NCBI RefSeq assembly: GCF_003545875.1
Contig: NZ_QHCS01000001.1
Coordinates: 1,031,001 to 1,095,000 of the forward strand
Length of the DNA: 64,000 nucleotides
From: Leptospira stimsonii
Lineage (GTDB): Bacteria; Spirochaetota; Leptospiria; Leptospirales; Leptospiraceae
Direction: 5' to 3'
Shown here: positions 53,510 to 62,690 of the stretch, one piece after another
Layout of the letters: each line of letters opens with the position of its first letter
How positions within the stretch are numbered: position 1 is the first letter of the stretch
Notes under the pieces: model-generated
Databases searched by the model: none
Told to the model about the DNA's origin: nothing
Seen by the model: the letters and a program-made list of their open reading frames with translations, nothing else
Translations under genes and position numbers: made by a program

Positions 53510-53513
<4 letters not shown>
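52923..53513 (-). CDS. Cys-rich lipoprotein, second of a pair
   Basis: The product is 196 residues. A signal helix ends in the lipobox LVLANC (lipidated Cys31). A Glu-rich low-complexity stretch (about 96-112) precedes a C-terminal domain with Cys133, 140, 144 and Cys166, 170, 174, a spacing C-x6-C-x3-C then C-x3-C-x3-C. The neighbour has exactly the same cysteine spacing. The tail is basic (RRRSRGPRSSQPRTR). No family was recognised. It is probably a disulfide-bonded surface or periplasmic lipoprotein. Its start overlaps the end of the neighbour (ATGA). Confidence 0.8.
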
Positions 53514-53995
<482 letters not shown>

Positions 53996-54325
53996 CTGAT
54001 TGAGGTTGGAACGACTCTTCCCTGACTGTTTCAAAAGATCGTAAAAAAGCGACACAAATTCAAATCGAAGCCTCCGATGCGCATAAAATTGTTTTTGCGT
54101 TCTTACCCACTCATTTGTCCTCCTTAGAGGATTTGGTAGCCAAGCATTTTGACAAATGGATTGGAAATTATACCGAGTTTTCGTCTTTTCAAGTTAGTTG
54201 CCTTCGGTTCGAAAACGGATCAAATAGAATCAACCGCAGGAATTGAGGAAAGAAATTTCGAAAAAATAATTTTCAAAAGAAAAAGAATCGATTTGCAAGT
54301 CTATTATTCAAGATTGAATGAATCT

Positions 54326-55540
54326 ATGAGAAATTGGCTTATTCTAATCTGGATCGGATGGATCCTTTCCTGCGCTTCCACTCAGCCGGAGGGAGAGGTT
54401 CGTTTAAAGACGGTTTCTCGTTCCTTCCCTCCGAAAAAATTGGATCGAACTCCTTTCGAGGGTTTTCGGATAGTTCTTCCGGAAGACGTCTCTTTAGATT
54501 CGATCCCTCTGATTCGTTTATCAAAATCCATTCGAGAGGAAGGTATAGAAGTCCGTTCTCTTTTGATTGTCAAGGACGGAAAACTCGTAATGGAACGTTA
54601 CGCCGGAGGAGTTACTCGAAACCACAATCATAGCGTTTATTCAGTGACTAAGACGGTGACATCGACTCTATTAGGAATTCTTAATTTAGAAGGAGTTTTA
54701 AAAACCGTCGACGAACCGGTGATGAACTCCCTTCGCACTCTTGGAAATCTCCCTTTTCCGCTATTGGAAGGAAAAGAATCGCTTCGTCTGAGGGACGTTT
54801 TGCACATGGCTTCCGGAATGCGTTGGTCCGAATTTCCGGAAAGAGACGATATCAGAACCGCCGAAGATCCTCTCGTGATTGCATTGTTACCCGAAGTAAA
54901 AGATAAACCGGGAACCAAGTTCGATTATAGCAACGGAGATTCTCAGTTGGCCGCCGCCGTTCTGGAAAATAAGGCCGGAATGACTCTTCTGCAATTTGCC
55001 GAGAAGACGCTTTTCTCTTGGCTCGATTTCAAAGGTTACGAATGGTATACTTCTCCTTCCGGAAGACAAACCGCCGGCTTTGGCCTTCGATTGAAGCCGA
55101 TCGATATGGCGAAGTTGGGAATGTTATATCTCGACAATGGAATGTTTCGCGGTAAGAGAATTCTCAAACCAGAATGGGTCAAGCAGGCGATCCAGCCGGG
55201 CGCGGCGCAAAACTACGGATATCAACTCTGGACTCATCAATTCGAGGGTAAAAAAACGTTTATGGCGAACGGAAAGGGGAGCCAATTCGTTTATGTGATT
55301 CCGCATAGAAGAATCGTGATCGTTACTACGTCCGCGATTTGGGACAAGCCGATCAATTTTCTTTTGGATAAAATTCTTGCGAGTTTAAAAGAATCCCTCG
55401 ATTCGAAGGACAAGAAGAAAAATCCAGAGAAAGAAGAGGAGTTCCTACGGGAGATTCACGAGTCTTCGATTACGATCGGAAATTCCGCGCTCTGGAAGGA
55501 TTTGGACGAACCACACCTTCATTCTCACTCTTCCCATTGA
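54326..55540 (+). CDS. Serine hydrolase lipoprotein, class C beta-lactamase/PBP fold
   Basis: The product is 404 residues from the ATG at 54326, which opens a lipoprotein signal (MRNWLILIWIGWILSC, Cys16). A longer frame to 54149 lacks signal features. The active-site set is present: Ser106-x-x-Lys109 (YSVTKTV), Tyr201-x-Asn203 (DYSNGD), and a C-terminal MANGKGSQFV in place of KTG. Members are esterases, D-aminopeptidases or D,D-peptidases. The true substrate is unknown. A Lys- and Glu-rich tail ends in a His-rich motif (HLHSHSSH). Confidence 0.9.
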   Translation: MRNWLILIWIGWILSCASTQPEGEVRLKTVSRSFPPKKLDRTPFEGFRIVLPEDVSLDSIPLIRLSKSIREEGIEVRSLLIVKDGKLVMERYAGGVTRNHNHSVYSVTKTVTSTLLGILNLEGVLKTVDEPVMNSLRTLGNLPFPLLEGKESLRLRDVLHMASGMRWSEFPERDDIRTAEDPLVIALLPEVKDKPGTKFDYSNGDSQLAAAVLENKAGMTLLQFAEKTLFSWLDFKGYEWYTSPSGRQTAGFGLRLKPIDMAKLGMLYLDNGMFRGKRILKPEWVKQAIQPGAAQNYGYQLWTHQFEGKKTFMANGKGSQFVYVIPHRRIVIVTTSAIWDKPINFLLDKILASLKESLDSKDKKKNPEKEEEFLREIHESSITIGNSALWKDLDEPHLHSHSSH

Positions 55541-56004
55541 TTGACGATCGTGAGAGAAAAACGGATTTTAAAATTTGGATCTTCGGATTTCGAAACGGAC
55601 TTTTTGTTTTGTTCCTTTCTCATTTATAATGAATTTAGAATATTCTAAATATGGATTGGATGTGGGAACTCCTATCAGAGCGGTTTGAATTTTTTATTTT
55701 GGGGAATTCTAAAATTTGGATCGAATCACCGGCTCTGGAAAAAGGAAGGATTCTTGGAAAGAAAATCGGGGAGTTCCCGCATTTCTTGGGTTTCAAAACG
55801 AAGCCTAGATTTCAAAGCCGTTTTCGAAAGACGCTCATCCGTGGATTCTTCTTGAAATGAGAGATTCTATGCATTGAAATCCGAAAGGAGACGGTGCTTT
55901 TTTTCGCAGAGGTCGTTTTGATTTACTCGTTTGTCGGAACAAGGGACGTAGGAATTCTTACTTTTTTTTAGAAAATTCTTCCTCGGTTCTAAACGAAGGA
56001 GTTC
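55541..56004. other. Spacer with dispersed motifs, no gene seen
   Basis: It carries GTGGGAACTCC at 55662-55672, GGAGTTCCCGC at 55770-55780 and GGAGTTCCTAC at 55998-56008, the last running four bases into the tetR stop region. A 69-codon open frame at 55651 has no ribosome binding site or family signal. Confidence 0.65.
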
Positions 56005-56622
56005 CTACTTTTTCGATTTCTCAGAGGGTTTCGTTTTCAAGCCGGAGATCAGTGTGTCCAGGAGCTTTTCCAAAAGAGGGGTTCTTTCCTCTTCGATCGA
56101 TTCCAAAACAAGTCTCGGATGATGGAACGCCGCAGTTCCTTGAAAAAGAATTCTCGCGCCTTCCTCAGCGTTCGTACAAGAAAACGTTCCGGATTTCATT
56201 CCCTTCGAAATCAAGTCTTCCAAAAGTCGCGACATTGTGGCGAGGTGGGAAACGACGAAAGGCCTCGTTTTTTCAGCGGAAAGATTGAAAGCGCCGAAGA
56301 GTTTCGGATCCATGAGAATTTTTTTTCGTTTCATGGAATGAAGAGTGAGAAACCATTCTTTCAGGATTTCATCGACCGGTTCTTCTTTCGCGGAAATTCT
56401 TTCCAATTCCCGATCGATTCGATCCAGCCATCTTTTGGAAACCTCGTCCAGAAGGGCTTGTTTGTCCGAAAAGAATTTATATAAAACCGCATGACTGACC
56501 TTGAGATCTCTCGCGATTTCGGTCAGTTTCAAACGCTCGACTCCATTCTTACGAATTTCGGTTTCCGTGGAATCGAGCGCTTTGTTATAGAGTTCTTCCG
56601 GCGTTAAGCCTGTTCTGGGCAT
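56005..56622 (-). CDS. TetR/AcrR-family transcriptional regulator
   Basis: The product is 205 residues. The N-terminal helix-turn-helix (RLKLTEIARDLKVSHAVLYK, FFSDKQALLDEV) is standard for TetR proteins. The ligand-binding part is diverged. It lies three bases after the aldo/keto reductase gene in the same direction, so both are transcribed from the palindrome-containing region upstream. It likely represses its own operon and releases it on binding an electrophile or ketone substrate, by family precedent. Confidence 0.92.
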   Translation of the reverse strand: MPRTGLTPEELYNKALDSTETEIRKNGVERLKLTEIARDLKVSHAVLYKFFSDKQALLDEVSKRWLDRIDRELERISAKEEPVDEILKEWFLTLHSMKRKKILMDPKLFGAFNLSAEKTRPFVVSHLATMSRLLEDLISKGMKSGTFSCTNAEEGARILFQGTAAFHHPRLVLESIEEERTPLLEKLLDTLISGLKTKPSEKSKK

Positions 56623-56625
56623 ACT

Positions 56626-57615
56626 TCATTTTGCTACCGTCTGCATCTGAGGGGCCGGATAACGATCTCCTTGAAAAGATCCTTCCGGGAAAGAATCGCT
56701 CATTCTTCTCAATTCTTCCGGACTCAATTCAATCGATAGCGCTCCTAAATTCTCTTTGAGACTACTCGTTCTTGTCGATCCCAACAAAGGAACGATATCG
56801 TTTCCTTGGTGAAGAACCCAAGCGATCGCGAGTTGTGCAGGCGTGCAATTCTTTTCCTTAGCAAGTTCTTGAAGCACATTGACCCGCTCCAGATTGGATT
56901 CAAGGTTTTTTCCCATAAAGCGGGGAGAATGGGATCTAAAATCTCCTTCTTGCAGAGTTCCTGAAATTTTTCCGGAGAGTAATCCGCGAGAGAGAATTCC
57001 ATAAGGAACGATTCCGATGCCAAGTTCTCTCGCAGTGGAAAGAATTTCTTTTTCGATCAGCCTCGTCGCCAAAGAATATTCTATCTCGAGTGCCGTCACC
57101 GGATGAATTTTATGCGCCCTTCTTATATTTTCCGGAGAAGCTTCCGAAAGACCTAAGAAACGCACCTTTCCTTCTTTTATGAGTTCCGAAATCGCTCCAA
57201 CGGTTTCTTCGATCGGAACGTTCGGATCCACACGAGAAGGCTGATAGATGTCGATCACATCGACTCCCAAGCGAACCAAAGAATACGCCGCGAAGTTTTT
57301 CACCGCGGCCGGTCTTGCATCGTATCCGCTAAAACCGCCTTGAGGAGTTCGGAGCGCTCCGAATTTTACGCTGATCAAAGGTTTTGAAGAAGTGGACCTG
57401 AGTGCTTCCGAGATGAGGAGTTCGTTGTGTCCGATTCCGTAAAAATCTCCGGTGTTGAGAAGATTGATTCCTGCATCCAAGGCCGCGTGAATCGTCCGAA
57501 TGCTTTCAGCTCGGTCCCTTGTCTCCTTGTTCCCGTAGAAGTCCGACATTCCCATACATCCGAGTCCGACTTCCGAAACCTGAGGGCCATTCTTACCTAA
57601 TTGTTTTTGTTTCAT
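56626..57615 (-). CDS. Aldo/keto reductase with altered catalytic tetrad
   Basis: The product is 329 residues from the ATG at 57615, with AAAAGGAGAATCCAG before it; a longer frame to 57645 exists. It is a TIM-barrel of the AKR family (KQLGKNGPQVSEVGLGCMGM, VRFLGLSEASPENIRRAHK, GIVPYGILSRGLLSGKI). The tetrad reads NTGDFYG where Asp is usual in DTADxYG (Asn), the Tyr is kept, VKFG keeps the Lys, and IYQPSRVDP has Ser where His is usual. Similar replacements are known to me from a subset of AKRs. Activity may be reduced or altered. Confidence 0.88.
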   Translation of the reverse strand: MKQKQLGKNGPQVSEVGLGCMGMSDFYGNKETRDRAESIRTIHAALDAGINLLNTGDFYGIGHNELLISEALRSTSSKPLISVKFGALRTPQGGFSGYDARPAAVKNFAAYSLVRLGVDVIDIYQPSRVDPNVPIEETVGAISELIKEGKVRFLGLSEASPENIRRAHKIHPVTALEIEYSLATRLIEKEILSTARELGIGIVPYGILSRGLLSGKISGTLQEGDFRSHSPRFMGKNLESNLERVNVLQELAKEKNCTPAQLAIAWVLHQGNDIVPLLGSTRTSSLKENLGALSIELSPEELRRMSDSFPEGSFQGDRYPAPQMQTVAK

Positions 57616-57625
57616 CTGGATTCTC

Positions 57626-57668
57626 CTTTTAGTTACAAATAACAAAAAACGTTATTTGTAACTAAAAG
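57626..57668. promoter_or_regulatory. Perfect palindrome (two 18-base arms, 7-base loop), probable TetR operator
   Basis: Arm 57626-57643 (CTTTTAGTTACAAATAAC) is exactly complementary to 57651-57668. It begins 11 bp upstream of the aldo/keto reductase start and includes its ribosome binding site (AAAAGGAG on the minus strand). Length and position fit an operator for the TetR protein encoded by the same unit. It could also fold as an RNA hairpin that hides the ribosome binding site. Confidence 0.8.
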
Positions 57669-57890
57669 TCAAGACTTTCTCGTGAAAGGGAGACGTGAGA
57701 GTTCCCGCAATCCAAAGTGATAGGGAAGAATTATGTCTCTTAATCTAAGAATCGCCGTTTTGTGAAGGAATTTGGAACCTGGCAAGGATAGAAAAAAGCG
57801 AAAGTCGTCTCAGAAGCGCGACCTTCTTCTTTGAATTGCGAAAAAATGGGAGTCCCCACATTTCCCCTTTTCTCAGAAAAATCCGAGTTC

Positions 57891-58586
57891 TTACGACTTA
57901 GGACGAGATTCCAGAACTCGTATTGCCGCCGCCTTTCTTCGATTCTGCGCCGTTTCCCGACTTCCCTTCACCTTGTCAACGAGATGGGAAGTTGCGGTCG
58001 TGGGATGGCCTGATGTAAAAGGAGGCGCCGGATTGTATTCTATCATCAATTGAATTTCTTCGGCAAGTTCCGTTCCGAAAAACTCAGCAGTGAGAAAAAG
58101 GGCAAAGTCGATTCCCGCAGTCACGCCACCACCCGTGATTCGATTCCGATCCTTTACAAAACGTTCACTTGAAATCTGAATTGGAAATAATTTTAAGACA
58201 TCTAAGGAAAGCCAATGAGTAGTCGCCTTATAACCATCTAAAAGTCCCGCCGCCGCAAGAACCAAGGAACCGGTGCAAACCGAAGTGATAAATTTAGAAT
58301 TCTCGGCTTTCTTTCTGAGAAACTCTAACACTTCGGAATCTTCCATTAGGTGCGTCGTTCCCGAACCTCCCGGAACGAGAAGAATATCCAGATCCGGACA
58401 ATTCGCGAAATCATAGTCGGGTATAAATTTCATTCCAGATTCCGTAGTGATCGTTTCCTTCGTTTGAGCAAAGAGGAATACCTTTGCTTTCGGGATTCTC
58501 GAGAACACTTCGAACGGACCGGTGAAGTCAAGTTGTGTGACGCCCGGAAAGATAAAGATTCCAATGGAAAAGTTTGAACCTGACAT
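57891..58586 (-). CDS. DJ-1/PfpI-family protein, isonitrile-hydratase-like
   Basis: The product is 231 residues. FPGVTQLDFTGPFEVFSRIP at the N-terminus, ITSVCTGSLVLAAAGLLDGY with the nucleophilic Cys, KATTHW, and GGGVTAGIDFALFLTAEFFG match the isonitrile hydratase (InhA) and related AraC-less DJ-1 proteins. EYNPAPPFTSGHPTTA near the end is also typical. It may hydrate isonitriles or act on other small electrophiles. It is a single gene, divergent from the HAD hydrolase. Confidence 0.88.
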   Translation of the reverse strand: MSGSNFSIGIFIFPGVTQLDFTGPFEVFSRIPKAKVFLFAQTKETITTESGMKFIPDYDFANCPDLDILLVPGGSGTTHLMEDSEVLEFLRKKAENSKFITSVCTGSLVLAAAGLLDGYKATTHWLSLDVLKLFPIQISSERFVKDRNRITGGGVTAGIDFALFLTAEFFGTELAEEIQLMIEYNPAPPFTSGHPTTATSHLVDKVKGSRETAQNRRKAAAIRVLESRPKS

Positions 58587-58696
58587 AGATTCTTAGAATG
58601 GACATTAGAATTTCTCTTACAAGTCCTTTTTGATTTTAGAAGAATCTCTTTCGAAACCTGGATGCAAAAACAAACGGGTCTCATAAACTCAGTCTT

Positions 58697-59392
58697 GTGA
58701 ATCAGAATCGATATTTATTTCTGGATGTGGGAGACACCATTCTTCATTTAAAAAAAGCCGCGGGAGAAACCTATTTAGAAATCCTCTTGGATGCGGGTTT
58801 GAAAAAGGATAAGAATGCGGGAGAAATCTTTCGAAAGGCATTCTCGGAAGCGTGGCATCGGATGAACGAAAAAGCTCCGCCCGATCATCGCGATAAATAT
58901 CAGTTTCATCCGGGCGGAACTCCGGGGTGGTGGAAAGAATTATTAAACGACTTTCTCTTGAGAATTCCGGAAAGTGTTCCTCTGGAACAAGCGTTTCCCG
59001 TCATTTACAATCGATTTGCCGATCCGGAACTCTGGGAAGTTGACCCGGGATTTTGGGAACTTAAGGACTTTTGTAAAAGAGAAGGCTGGGGTTTAGGAGT
59101 TATTTCCAACTGGGATCATCGTCTCAGAGATCTTTTGAATTCTAAAAAGATATTAGAACATTTGAATCCTGTAATCGTAAGCGCGGAATTCGGATACGAA
59201 AAACCATCTCCAAAAATTTTCGAAGAAGCGATGAGGCTCGTCAATCTTCCTCCCGAATCCCTGGTTTATTGCGGAGACAAATTCGAACTCGACGTAGTGG
59301 TTCCGAAATCGCTCGGTTGGAGATCCTACTTAAAAAAAGAAGACGGAGACATTCGAACCCTTTCGGAATTGATTCGACATTTATCCGGTTGA
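58697..59392 (+). CDS. HAD-superfamily hydrolase
   Basis: The product is 231 residues with a GTG start. Motif I reads FLDVGDTI, with Gly where many HADs have the second Asp. Motif II is VISNWDHR, motif III the Lys in EKPSPKIFEEA, and motif IV YCGDKFELDVVVP. This is the HAD-IA/HDHD3-like arrangement. Phosphatase or dehalogenase activity is likely, the substrate unknown. The loss of the second Asp weakens the phosphatase prediction. Confidence 0.85.
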   Translation: MNQNRYLFLDVGDTILHLKKAAGETYLEILLDAGLKKDKNAGEIFRKAFSEAWHRMNEKAPPDHRDKYQFHPGGTPGWWKELLNDFLLRIPESVPLEQAFPVIYNRFADPELWEVDPGFWELKDFCKREGWGLGVISNWDHRLRDLLNSKKILEHLNPVIVSAEFGYEKPSPKIFEEAMRLVNLPPESLVYCGDKFELDVVVPKSLGWRSYLKKEDGDIRTLSELIRHLSG

Positions 59393-59701
59393 AAAGACGT
59401 CTAAAAAATATTTGAATTTCAAAGTCTCTCCGATCCTTTTCATCGGTTTTAGAATTTGCTTTCGAAAATCCATCCCTTGCCGGAAAGACTCGAATTCTCT
59501 TGACCCGACGAAATGAATTTCATCGAAAAAAAGGTTGGATTTGGACTTCAAGTCCGTTCGAGATAGAATTTCGGTTGTATTCGTTTCATTTTCCAAATCG
59601 GAAGAACGTTTCCGTTGGGAATGCCTTGACAAAGAAAGACGAAATTCTTTAAAAAATTTAGAACGAAGCGCCGGATTCAATTCTAAAATTAAAAAAACAT
59701 T
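59393..59701. other. Intergenic spacer with a candidate promoter
   Basis: TTGACA at 59626-59631 with TTAAAA 17 bases later is a weak promoter candidate for the TRIC gene. The palindrome GGACTTCAAGTCC with GTTC after it is at 59543-59559 and matches the one at 23563-23579. No gene was recognised; the frame at 59535 looks like random coding. Confidence 0.5.
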
Positions 59702-60322
59702 ATGGATTTATCATATTATATAGAACTCATTGGTGTGGGTTTTTTTGCGATTTCCGGAGCGTTGGCGGCGGCGGAAAAAAAGGGGCACCACAACGATATC
59801 TTCAGCGCATTTTTTACGGGATTCATTACCGCGATCGGAGGAGGAACGCTCCGCGACATCACGCTCGGAAATTATCCTGTTGCATGGGTTCGAGATCAAA
59901 ACGTCCTCTGGGCGATCTTTTTCGGATTCGTATTGACGATTCTTTTTGCGCGCTACTGGGTTCGTTTTCGCCGAGAAATTTTCATCTTTGATTCGATCGG
60001 TATCGGTATTTATACGGTGATCGGGACCAAAATTTCGCTACTCGCCGGAGTCAACCCGTTTGCCTCGGTGATCTTAGGAATGGTTTCCGCAATCTTCGGA
60101 GGAGTAATCCGCGATACTCTGATCAACGAGGTCCCTCTTATTTTCAGAAAGGAAATCTATGCGACCGCCTGTCTTGCCGGAGCGACTCTCTATGTGGCAT
60201 TACAATATTTGAATATAGATGAAAACTGGAATACGGGGTTTTCCGTTTTTCTCGTCGTCTTCATTCGAATCGTCGCGGTTCGTTGCAACCTTTCTCTTCC
60301 TAAGTTCAGATTACCGGAATGA
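59702..60322 (+). CDS. TRIC (UPF0126) trimeric cation channel family protein
   Basis: The product is 206 residues with seven helices in two related halves. Each half has the pattern AIGGGTLRDITLG / IFGGVIRDTLINE, where GGG-(T/V)-(L/I)-R-D is the family mark. Prokaryotic TRIC proteins form homotrimeric potassium-conducting channels. The extreme C-terminus is short. No neighbour suggests a specific role. Confidence 0.93.
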   Translation: MDLSYYIELIGVGFFAISGALAAAEKKGHHNDIFSAFFTGFITAIGGGTLRDITLGNYPVAWVRDQNVLWAIFFGFVLTILFARYWVRFRREIFIFDSIGIGIYTVIGTKISLLAGVNPFASVILGMVSAIFGGVIRDTLINEVPLIFRKEIYATACLAGATLYVALQYLNIDENWNTGFSVFLVVFIRIVAVRCNLSLPKFRLPE

Positions 60323-60916
60323 ATAATTCGAATTCAGAATCCGGATTCTTTCAACTGAAATCGGAGAATTTTAATTTGTTACATTCAATTCAGTGAATAT
60401 ATAAATTCTATAAAATAACAACTGGATTATCAATCCGATCCCGTTTTCACAATTCGTAAGAAGCAGAGTGGAAAGTCTATTGGAATACGAATTCTTGTAA
60501 GAATCCCTTGAACTCTTTCTAACGCCAGAAGAAACGCTAAGAGCGTTTTGCCAATCCTTTTCAACGAATGGATGCCTTCCCGAATTTTTTTTCGAAACGA
60601 AAAGTGATCGTAACTTGCGAAGTGACGAATCGATCTCCTCCGCACGAGCCGATCGAAAGTCGTCTAACCTTTGTTAATGGAGTAGGCTTATGCAAATGGA
60701 AATCCGAGAGAAACCATTGGAGTGCTACCGAGTTTACGGTGCGGATCGGAGAACCATCGGAGTTTTTAAAGAGAAAAACTAATATCTGATTATCGAAAAT
60801 GGAATTCCGATCTTTTATTTTCTACTATGTAATTGACCTATTATTCTTTCTCTCGTATTCTATTCGAAAGCGACTTTGTATACAGGACGTCCTTGAAAGT
60901 GAATCAAATCAGAAAT
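60323..60916. other. Intergenic spacer, no gene seen
   Basis: A palindrome lies just after the TRIC gene (annotated separately). Frames at 60430 (minus) and 60568 (plus) overlap each other and lack signals. A TATAAATTC-type AT-rich patch near 60398-60410 could be a promoter. Nothing else was recognised. Confidence 0.5.
60336..60349 (+). terminator. Palindrome downstream of the TRIC gene, possible terminator
   Basis: AGAATCCGGATTCT is perfectly symmetric and followed by TTCAACTG. It lies 13 bp after the stop codon. The T-run is too short for a confident intrinsic terminator. Confidence 0.35.
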
Positions 60917-61402
60917 ATGATCTCGAACGGATATATTCCGATTTTACCCATTCTTTTCTGGAACGTTTTTTTGACTTCAAAGTTGCCGCCTGAATATCAA
61001 CCTCGCGAATTCAACCACAATATTCCGGCTCTAATTCAGATCGGCGAAAATGCTTTTCGACTGATTCTTTTTTCACTCCCGCTCTTTGCGAAACTCGACA
61101 TAAATTCGAAAAGAGGAAGAATCGGACTTTTCTTATATACAGTCGGCATCGGCCTTTACTTTTTTTCCTGGGTGCTGTTGATTTATTTTTCGGATCATTC
61201 ATTTATCCGTTGTTATCCGATTTTTATAGCTCCGGCATATACTCCTTTGTTTTGGCTGATCGGAATCGCCTTTATGATCGACAGCTATTATTTTCCTTGG
61301 AAGTATAAAATTTGGCATATGCTACTTCCGAGTTTCCTATTTCTAATATTCCATATTCATCATGCGTCCTTAATTTACTTTCGATCGGTTTCCGTCCCTT
61401 AG
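60917..61402 (+). CDS. Small polytopic membrane protein of unknown function
   Basis: The product is 161 residues from the ATG at 60917; the frame is open to 60833. Four or five hydrophobic segments are visible, including GLFLYTVGIGLYFFSWVLLI and PLFWLIGIAFMIDSYYF. Aromatic residues are frequent. No family was recognised and the ribosome binding site is weak, so start and reality are moderately uncertain. Confidence 0.55.
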   Translation: MISNGYIPILPILFWNVFLTSKLPPEYQPREFNHNIPALIQIGENAFRLILFSLPLFAKLDINSKRGRIGLFLYTVGIGLYFFSWVLLIYFSDHSFIRCYPIFIAPAYTPLFWLIGIAFMIDSYYFPWKYKIWHMLLPSFLFLIFHIHHASLIYFRSVSVP

Positions 61403-61671
61403 ATCTTGATTCGGGTAGTATAACCTGAAAAATGCGAATCGAAACGTATAATAAAGTTATAGGACCGGATTCGCGAAATCGAACGATTCGAATCGAATCT
61501 GGATGCGTAGAACGAGGTTCGTTCTGACTTTCGAAAGAAAAAATTCGAATTCAAAAAAGGAATTCTTCTTGAGAGACGAAGGCGTTTCGTTTAATAAGAA
61601 CCGGGTTTCTTTCTTGAAAAGAGGCCGCAAAATTCTTAGAAAGAAATCGTGAAAAGTTAGAGGAAAAAGAA

Positions 61672-62676
61672 ATGGGCGGAATCGGATCCAATTTTAATCA
61701 CGCAAGATTCAGGGCAAACGACAAAGGTGGTCACTATGAAAGCTGGTTTGTAAGAGCGAACCATCCTTCTTTACCAAAAGCCGTCTGGATTCGTTATACG
61801 ATTTTTTCTCCCAAAGGATATCCTGAAAAAGCGATCGGAGAACTTTGGGCGATCTACTTTGACGGAGAGAAAAATTCTCATTTCGTTTCTAAATCGGAAT
61901 TTCCGATCTCCTCTTGTTCGTTTCAGTCTTCTCCTCTTTTGATTTCGATCGGCGGTTCCGAGCTGACGGATTTTTTTCTGAACGGAAAGGCAGGAAATAA
62001 AAAAGGAACTGAGAATTTTTTCTGGGATCTGAAAATTTCAGGAGGGAGCCCTCCACTTTTTCTTTTTCCCGAAAATCTTTACGAAGGGGGATTTCCAAAA
62101 GCGAAGGTGTTGGTCGGAAATCCTTGGATTCGAATTTCGGGCACACTCAAACTTGCAACGGAAGAGATTCAACTTCAAGATTGGATCGGAAGTCACAATC
62201 ATAACTGGGGATCGAAACATACGGATCGTTACGCTTGGGGACAAGTAGTCGGATTCGAAGAGGAAGCGGATTCTGTTCTGGAACTAGCGACCGCGAAGTT
62301 GAAGATCGGTCCCTTTTGGACTCCGGCGATTACTCCGATCGTCTTTCGATTTCGAGGAAAAGATTATAAACTCAATCATCCGCTCCGAGCATTCGGGCGC
62401 GCGAAGTATCGTTACTTTGATTGGAATTTTGGAGCCAGCTCCGATGAAATTTCGATCAAGGGAAGAATATTTGCGGATCGTCAAGACTTCGCTTGCCTTC
62501 AATATTGGAATCCTCCGGGCGGATGGAAATATTGTCTGAATAGTAAGATCGCAAACGCGGAAATTTTTGTAAAAAGAAAAGAGGACGTCTCCGCTTTAAA
62601 ACTGACTTCAAGACGAAAAGCGGCCTTTGAAATTTTAACGGATGATTCTTCTCACGGGATGTCCACGGATGTTTAG
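61672..62676 (+). CDS. CrtC/AttH-like (lipocalin-type) protein
   Basis: The product is 334 residues with no signal peptide. It opens with HYESWFVRANHPSLPKAVWI, then has a beta-rich body, GSHNHNWGSKHTDRYAWGQV in the middle and FRFRGKDYKLNHPLR. The NHNWG element and repeated aromatic strands recall the two-lipocalin fold of hydroxyneurosporene synthase (CrtC), AttH and tocopherol-cyclase-like proteins, which bind hydrophobic ligands. The catalytic role is unclear. The call is moderate. Confidence 0.55.
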   Translation: MGGIGSNFNHARFRANDKGGHYESWFVRANHPSLPKAVWIRYTIFSPKGYPEKAIGELWAIYFDGEKNSHFVSKSEFPISSCSFQSSPLLISIGGSELTDFFLNGKAGNKKGTENFFWDLKISGGSPPLFLFPENLYEGGFPKAKVLVGNPWIRISGTLKLATEEIQLQDWIGSHNHNWGSKHTDRYAWGQVVGFEEEADSVLELATAKLKIGPFWTPAITPIVFRFRGKDYKLNHPLRAFGRAKYRYFDWNFGASSDEISIKGRIFADRQDFACLQYWNPPGGWKYCLNSKIANAEIFVKRKEDVSALKLTSRRKAAFEILTDDSSHGMSTDV

Positions 62677-62690
62677 AGAATTAGAATGTA

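Noticed and set aside
55651..55860. 69-codon plus-strand frame
   Set aside because: It contains two copies of the dispersed intergenic motif and has no recognisable protein features.
60430..60789. Small frames on both strands between TRIC and the membrane protein
   Set aside because: They overlap each other, lack ribosome binding sites and show no family pattern.
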